Shown here in pieces: positions 58,571-64,000 of a stretch of 64,000 bases of DNA. Location of the stretch: positions 682,001-746,000 of the forward strand of contig JACKQL020000016.1 in assembly GCA_018296165.2 (NCBI GenBank). Direction: 5' to 3'. The notes under the pieces are model-generated. The model searched no databases, was not told where the DNA came from, and saw only the letters and a list, made by a program, of their open reading frames with translations. The translations under genes were made by a program, and so were the position numbers. Origin of the DNA: Termitomyces sp. T153 (lineage: Eukaryota > Basidiomycota > Agaricomycetes > Agaricales > Lyophyllaceae). Within the stretch, counting starts at the first letter, position 1. Each line of letters begins with the position of its first letter.

Positions 58571-59843
58571 AGGATGCCAAGACAGAGGGAGAGTAAGAGA
58601 GGGCTGGGTGGCCCTGGGAAATGGCTTGATAGAGTGCTGAGCTCCATAGGCTAAGCCTGGCTAGAATGGAACCAGTCTGGAGACCAGTCCCCTTACAGAG
58701 TGGCAGTAAAGGGGCCAGTACTAGTGTATAGCAAGCAGAAGGAGGCCATTGAGCATTTGGTGGAGCTCTCAGGCTAGGTCTGCTCATAGAGACCTTGTGG
58801 TTGTGGGGGGTGCCATGGAGGAAAACCAAAGAACTGAAAAGACAAAGTTGATGAGCACTGAAAGGAAGGTCTTGACATGGCTCTTGGTTATGCCCACTGA
58901 CAGGAGCCTTGTGTTGTGGGAGGTGCCATTGAGCACCAGTTGGAGGGCAAGCCCTAACTGATCAAAGGTCCTACTGTATTATTGGTCCATTGGCCAGTAT
59001 CGGTGCAGAAGAGAGTTTGGAGCACTGTCAGGGAATTAAGAGGAAGGCTGTGGATTGAGGGGAGTAGTCAGAGGGGCATTGGTGTAAGAGGGGCTGATGA
59101 GGCAGCTCTTTGACTCAACCTGGTTGGCAGTCACAGGCTGATATAAGTAGATGTTGAGTACATATTCCAGTGAATATGATAGTCTCAATATCATGTTAGC
59201 TCCGGCTGACCTGGGGGCTCTCTCATTGTAAAGTGAACAGCTCATTAGTTGGAGGACTGCAATGTCTCGGGAGACTTATGGATCATTGGGGTTTGACAAA
59301 GGTACAGAGCTCAAATGGACAATCCATAAGACTGGGAGATGATTTTGGGGCTAAGTTTGAAGATGCAGTAAGCTGGAGAACTTGGAAATGGAGCTGGAGT
59401 TGAGAGAAAGGATAGATGATAGACAGAGATATGGGGACTATGGGCAACATACCAACATAGAGACTGACTATGCCAGAACATGGTACTACCTTGATTGATG
59501 TAGAACAATTGGCCATTGTGATTTTGTAACCATGAAACTTTTCTAGTCATGCAATACCTTTGTGGCTATGAAAGAGCCACATGGTTTGATCATATGGTAA
59601 ATTTTGAATCGCTTGTTCCCTAAATTTCAGCTCAGCCATGGTTACAATGGCCCATACTCACAGATCTCTCTATGAACAATAGAATGCTCCGGTATCTTGC
59701 TCTCACTGGCCATACATAACAATGGTATCTTATGCTCGAGCCGTTGGCCATCACATTTCTCCTTGTCCTCAAGTATATATAACAGAAGTACATCTTGCTC
59801 TTACCTACATCAGCCAACTCATTCTGCGCACCCCATCAACAAA
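58571..59843. other. Right edge of the repeat island and promoter of the HMG-like ORF
   Basis: 58571-59640 is CpG-poor without recognisable coding. From about 59690 CpG returns. The last 100 bp before 59844 contain a TATATAA run (59775), a possible TATA box about 70 bp upstream of the ATG. Confidence 0.4.
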
Positions 59844-60194
59844 ATGTCCACGACAAACTCTACCACCCTTCTCCCAGCTGCATTCACCCTCTACCATGCG
59901 TACAAGCTCCGTACCCTGCCTGCCCCGCCTCCAGGGAGAACGCGCACCGAGCTGGAGGCTTTTCAAATCATCCGCAACATGTGGCTCAATGAACCCTTGC
60001 ACGTCCGCGCACATTTCGAGGAAGAAGCGACAATGCAGAGTTGTAGGAGTTATATTCCTGAGCAGGTATATGTGCATCTTCTAGATGATGAGATGAAGCT
60101 GATAGTTCCTTATTTACTCCAGACCCGTCCCAAGAATGGATACTCAGGCAACCTCAACAGGTTGGAGACTTCGAATCCTCCACCGTATCATTAA
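59844..60194 (+). CDS. Small HMG-box-like protein (tentative), 116 aa as single ORF
   Basis: The ORF starts MSTTNSTTLLPAAFTLYHAY. The pattern PAAFTLYHAYK, then AFQIIRNMWLNEPLHVRAHF resembles helices 1 and 2 of fungal HMG boxes (P-NAF-LYR..K and I..MW..E....R..). The third helix is not evident: the ORF continues ATMQSCRSYIPEQVYVH to NPPPYH, so a short intron (a GT..AG pair exists at about 60038-60064) may change the end. Further plus-strand codons at 60218-60424 could be a following exon. HMG-box proteins bind DNA as transcription or mating-type factors; the role here is unknown. Confidence 0.4.
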   Translation: MSTTNSTTLLPAAFTLYHAYKLRTLPAPPPGRTRTELEAFQIIRNMWLNEPLHVRAHFEEEATMQSCRSYIPEQVYVHLLDDEMKLIVPYLLQTRPKNGYSGNLNRLETSNPPPYH

Positions 60195-60543
60195 GAAACT
60201 CTGTCGAGGTTCAATCATTGTCGATGCGTTCAGGCCTGTATCCATGCGAAAGTCAAAATTACAGGCGTATGTCGAATGATGATACACAACCATTGAATGA
60301 ACTAGACAACTTGCCCGGGCTGCACACGCGAATTGATGTCGGACACCTACTTCGATTGTACATGGATGTGGAACGCGTACATCTACTGAAAAGGAAGAAC
60401 CTGTCGTCATCTTCTTCATCGTGACATGTATACACTTGGCAAACGCAATTTATGATTGACTCTAAATAAAGTTACCTACATCCAAACGCGATTTGTGATG
60501 AGCAGTATGAGAATCAGTCGTCGGGAAAGATTATTTATTTGAA

Positions 60544-61005
60544 CTAGGACAAAAGATGTGAGACAACCACTGCTGTCTGCAGAACTTGCACAAACACTGA
60601 CGATATACTTGAATAATGTCCGCTTACGATAACCAAGGGACCAAAAAAGCAAAAGAGGAGGCAATATGTAAGACTTAGTTCATTCCTACGGGAAGATAAG
60701 CCACACTCCTTTAAATCAGCCATTTCAAAGAAATCAGACTGTAATAATGAAGTCTTAACCTTTTGAACCAACAATATGAAGGTGCCACCCAGCCAAGTAC
60801 GTATACGAACCCTTCGAAGTGAAAAACGAGAACGAATTTTTTCGATGGATTGATGGTAGAGCTGGGACGGGACATCCATATATCCATGTTCCGGAGGCAC
60901 TGCTGTGCAATCCACAGAAAATGCGAGACATAAAGGAAACATAACGGGTATCGGATCAACCACATCCCAACCTCGTCTTATGGCCTTGTTATAATTGGAA
61001 TTCAT
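60544..61005 (-). CDS. Uncharacterised minus-strand gene (last exon or exons)
   Basis: Minus-strand frame with host-like composition: IRRGWDVVDPIPVMFPLCLA, AVPPEHGYMDVPSQLYHQSI, and RVRIRTWLGGTFILLVQKVK. Possible upstream exons are SSFSDDSGTGQELDIC near 61060 and a segment 61307-61122 (LDSSESLLLFLRHNTDVDLL) with GT..AG pairs between them. No domain recognised; the true 3' end may precede 60544. Confidence that this is a real gene is moderate, the exon structure is unsure. Confidence 0.35.
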   Translation of the reverse strand: MNSNYNKAIRRGWDVVDPIPVMFPLCLAFSVDCTAVPPEHGYMDVPSQLYHQSIEKIRSRFSLRRVRIRTWLGGTFILLVQKVKTSLLQSDFFEMADLKECGLSSRRNELSLTYCLLFCFFGPLVIVSGHYSSISSVFVQVLQTAVVVSHLLS

Positions 61006-61309
61006 ACCAGAGACGTAGACTCACATATGTCCAATTCTTGGCCAGTACCACTATCATCACTGAATGAGCTACTGTGCGAAGTTATGTTGCGGGTTAGCTT
61101 GGAGGATTGTCCCGAGATAGATCAGGATGGGGCGGCGAGAAGATCGACATCAGTGTTGTGTCGGAGGAACAGAAGGAGGGACTCAGAAGAGTCTAGTATG
61201 AGTTCTAATTGTGCCGTGGCTGTGGCCCTGCACTTGGGACTTGGAAGCTTGGATCTTGGGTGTTGACTCGGGACAAACAACGCGTAAACAACCCCCGAGA
61301 TAGCCACGT

Positions 61310-62290
61310 GGACAATGTTTGTATTTCATTTGTAACTAATATATTGTATATGTTCTATGCCTCGCAGCCCAAGGATCTGTGTAGCACTGCGGTTCGCTTG
61401 ATGTCAACTTTAACAAGTCGGGTCCGTTCTTTGAACCTCTCCCTTGAGATGTACAGATACGTTTGACCTGGTCTCAACACATAGTCTTACAACCTCCGCA
61501 TCGGCTCCCCAGCGCTCAGGAAATCCTATCTCCGTATCCTGCGCCTCCTTTGTATCATAAAAGTCCGTTCCTCATACTGATCACCCCTTCTGTATCTGTC
61601 AACGTCGCTCTGATATCCCAATTTCTGCCTTGCCGCTCCACTTGCCTTGAATGTCCTCTCCTTCAAGCCGGGGATTCATCCTTGCGCCTGCCTGGTACCA
61701 GATTCGGATGTGGCTGCGATCGAAGTATCTGTCGCTGGATTCACGTTCAGCCTCGGCGGAGTGTTTTAGACTCAACGCCCGAGGAATGGCCTTTACATAA
61801 ATCGGATCATAACGCCGCCTGATCAAGCTATCATCTGGCTGATGTGCTTCTCGCCTCCATGCATGTTTTATCTTACTCTTTCGCGATGACATCGCCGCAC
61901 GAACTCGTATACACCAAAAAAATCGGCAAAATGACGTGTGTTCATCTCGCCCTGCTTGGTTTCTGCCGAACTCAGGCACACCCTCTCCGAAATCCCGTGG
62001 AATTTTCCGGCCTTCCAAATAAAACACAGTACACCCACATATCGCGCTATCGCCCGCAAGCCCGTTCCAAAAGAACGATGGATATGCGCCCATCTGACGG
62101 GCCCATGCTTTGTACCCATCTTCCCTGAACAAAGGACCTCTCTAAAGCCACCACCGCTTGATTGAAAGAATGAATGAAATGTTGGCATCAAGGGCTCTGT
62201 CAGGCAGGGATTCCGAATATAGAAGGAGGACGAATAATGAATGGATCTGCCCTCACCTGATCTGTAGGGGAGTGCATTCAAGAAGTGCGG
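61310..62290. other. Intergenic region with unsupported ORFs
   Basis: Overlapping ORFs on both strands (177 codons minus at 61599-62132; 119 codons plus at 61463-61822) lack motifs and look like chance frames in GC-balanced sequence. Confidence 0.35.
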
Positions 62291-62341
62291 CCCGACATGG
62301 CGGGTAGCGCGCGCGCGCCTCGTGAGTCAGGACATGTCGGG
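62291..62341. promoter_or_regulatory. Inverted repeat upstream of the DUF6699 gene
   Basis: CCCGACATG (62291-62299) and CATGTCGGG (62333-62341) are perfect inverted copies 33 bp apart, surrounding a GCGCGCGCGC run. A further CCCGA occurs at 62346. About 155-200 bp upstream of the ATG, so a paired transcription-factor site is possible. Confidence 0.45.
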
Positions 62342-62381
62342 TCGGCCCGATGTGCGCGTGAAGAGGCGGGATCCCGACGGG

Positions 62382-62388
62382 TATAAAA
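62382..62388 (+). promoter_or_regulatory. Probable TATA box of the DUF6699 gene
   Basis: TATAAAA, 108 bp upstream of the ATG at 62496, followed by a pyrimidine-rich leader (TCTTTCCAG..). A typical distance for a fungal gene. Confidence 0.5.
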
Positions 62389-62495
62389 TCTAGGGCGGGA
62401 TCGCTCTGTGTCCTCGTCGGATTCTTTCCAGTACCCATCTTAGACTATCTGAATCGTCCTTAAATTCCGCTTTCCGAGTCTTTGCTTGGCCCAAC

Positions 62496-63192
62496 ATGCA
62501 CACAAAATCATCTGAACACTCCTACCCGTACTCCGTCTCCCCAATCAGCTCCGCAAGCCGCGAGTCTAGCCATATCTCATCGTGGGGCACCGTGCCTACG
62601 CTCATCCCCAGCACGCCTTACTCGGCCCCTAGTACGCGTCTGTCCGCTGCTACCTTTGCTTGCCTAACCCTTTCCGAAAACAGTTCCTCTGCCCGTATGT
62701 TGCCTGGCTGGTCATCCCTCCCCCGCATCGTACAGCCCCATCGCCGTAGCAAACCCCGTCCTACAACAGCCCTACGATACCATTGTGCCTCCGCACCTAG
62801 CACCCTACTCATCCGAGCCCGCAACACACCCCCCAGTCACGACACTGACGTTCCGGCTTACACCCCACCCAAATACACGTATCCCATCCATGGACGTCAC
62901 TCTCTCTTGCCCACGTCCTGGTCCCTTGACAGTACTTGATGTACATGACTTCATCTACCGTACCCTCTCGCGTCCTATCGTTCATTCGGATTTGCGATCT
63001 CTGACTGAGCAAGTCGCGCATGATGCGGTGTCCGCAGCGTTCCACACACGCACAGCGAATGACCCCAATGCGTATGCGAGGGGAATGTCCGTGGGTGATC
63101 GGATGGGAGGTGCATCGTGCATCGTTGGTATTGTGCCGACTGGAGAACCTGGAGTCTGGGAGGTTAGACTCGTTGTCCCAAGGAGACGCTAA
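62496..63192 (+). CDS. DUF6699 domain protein, 214 aa, two exons
   Basis: Exons 62496-62631 and 62684-63192 (645 nt in frame). The 52-nt intron has a GTACGC donor, a CTAAC branch point and an ACAG acceptor. The Ser/Pro-rich N-terminal part (HSYPYSVSPISSASRESSHI) is probably disordered. Then VVPP-type linker IVPPHLAPYSSEP leads into the domain: VTTLTFRLTPHPNTRIPSMD, GPLTVLDVHDFIYRTLSRPI, then GMSVGDRMGGASCIVGI and GVWEVRLVVP at the end. This matches the basidiomycete DUF6699 family in order and length; its function is unknown. The alternative reading without the intron gives two overlapping ORFs that each lose half of the pattern, so the spliced model is preferred. Confidence 0.75.
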
Positions 63193-64000
63193 AAATGAAA
63201 ATGTTGGCCTCTCGGCCGCTGAGGTTGGGGATCGGTTAATTGCAATTCTCGTGATGTACACACGCCGCCTCGGGATGGATGGTTTTCAGAATCTCTCTTC
63301 ATCTTCTAAACCTTCGTGTTGCAAGTGACTATTGACATTTTACCTCATGATCTCGAAGAACTCCCACATTGGACGTTCCCTCACACTGTACCATATCACT
63401 ACGCCCCGCTCTCTGCTCTCTATCACTATCATATCTCTTGCCCTTTGATATCTTTTTTGTTTTGCCCGCTTTCTTGTTTTGCTGTGTCACTGCTCCTGTA
63501 ATCTCATCTCCCACTCCTGACTGCAACTGTAGCTGTGTTCACTACTCATGCACCTTGCAAATTTCACACTCTCCACTCACGCATGGACCTTTATAGATAG
63601 GTTATCACTTGTCTATGTATATATATTGTATTCTAACCAGTCGAATAAATGCTCTTCTTCATACTGATGTGGATGCTTCGCGTGCCACACAGAATACAAT
63701 CTAACATTCGAAATGGGTTATATCTGGACGTAGACCTTTATCATTTCGACATGTATTCGGGAGAGATACGCACTTTTCACTCATTTTTGTATGAATATCA
63801 GTGTTTGACCGTGCAGTGCGCAATTCGAAGCATGCTGTTTCCTGAGCAAGAAGCAAGTCCTATCCAAGATCAGATGAATTCAATTCATTAGAGTATCTAC
63901 ATTCTTTTACCAGGTATGGATTACTTCGTGCATCGCTGCCCACTTGCCCTGTCAGAGCAATCCCTTAGATATGTCCTTTTGCAATTAGCTTTGGGTGGGT
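63193..64000. other. Downstream region to the window end, no supportable gene
   Basis: Pyrimidine-rich 3' flank. A plus-strand ORF at 63649-63891 (80 codons) has no recognisable motif. No repeat signature. Confidence 0.4.

Noticed and set aside
61599..62132. 177-codon minus-strand ORF as a gene
   Set aside because: No recognisable motif, overlaps a comparable ORF on the other strand, and composition looks like chance in CpG-normal intergenic DNA.
1..64000. CRISPR array, bacterial operon or plasmid features
   Set aside because: Introns, eukaryotic transposon families and fungal gene families show this is nuclear fungal DNA; the repeats seen are not regularly spaced arrays.

Overview
This window looks like a piece of a basidiomycete (Agaricomycetes-type) nuclear genome. 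Genes are split by short introns of about 50-65 nt with GT..AG (once GC..AG) borders. The recognisable families are fungal: PLAC8, GFA/CENP-V, DUF1349, DUF6699, an HAD-like terpene synthase and a stand-alone NRPS-like adenylate-forming reductase. The repeats are also typical of mushroom genomes: Plavaka and KDZ DNA transposons, copia, chromovirus-type gypsy, a Tad-like LINE and gag-only LTR elements. All assignments come from reading the sequence; no search was run.

Layout. 1-5.5 kb: gene-dense end with the start of a secreted aldose 1-epimerase (- strand, runs off the left edge), a DUF1349 protein and a PLAC8 protein. 5.5-17.9 kb: an NRPS-like reductase gene (- strand) cut in two by a 9,399-bp Plavaka element at 7740-17138 (about 42-bp imperfect terminal inverted repeats, GG target duplication). 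The element carries a decayed Plavaka transposase and, on the opposite strand, a DUF6698 gene. 17.9-19.1 kb: a copia gag fragment with one LTR that truncates the 5' end of the same reductase gene. 19.2-25.5 kb: an F-box-like remnant, an intact GFA-family gene and a 0.66-kb tandem duplication. 25.6-27.5 kb: an intact six-exon HAD-like drimane-type sesquiterpene synthase gene (550 aa).

27.9-59.7 kb is a repeat island of about 32 kb with no intact host gene. It contains a copia gag-pol remnant; a LINE whose reverse transcriptase is split by a 7.75-kb LTR element (1.14-kb LTRs, CCATC target duplication); tandem repeats and tRNA-like SINE-type units; a KDZ transposase remnant; two copies of a gag-only LTR element flanking a chromovirus integrase/chromodomain remnant; and a 533-bp solo LTR (GCTAG duplication) nested in the second copy. 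Most of the island is strikingly CpG-poor and TpG/CpA-rich. LTR-LTR differences are almost purely transitions at former CpGs, pointing to methylation-linked or RIP-like CpG decay.

59.8-64 kb returns to host-like sequence: a small HMG-box-like ORF, an uncharacterised minus-strand gene and a two-exon DUF6699 gene. Taken together, a terpene synthase and an NRPS-like reductase, both secondary-metabolism enzymes, lie about 8 kb apart, and the reductase has been destroyed by nested transposons. This could be the remnant of a biosynthetic locus.
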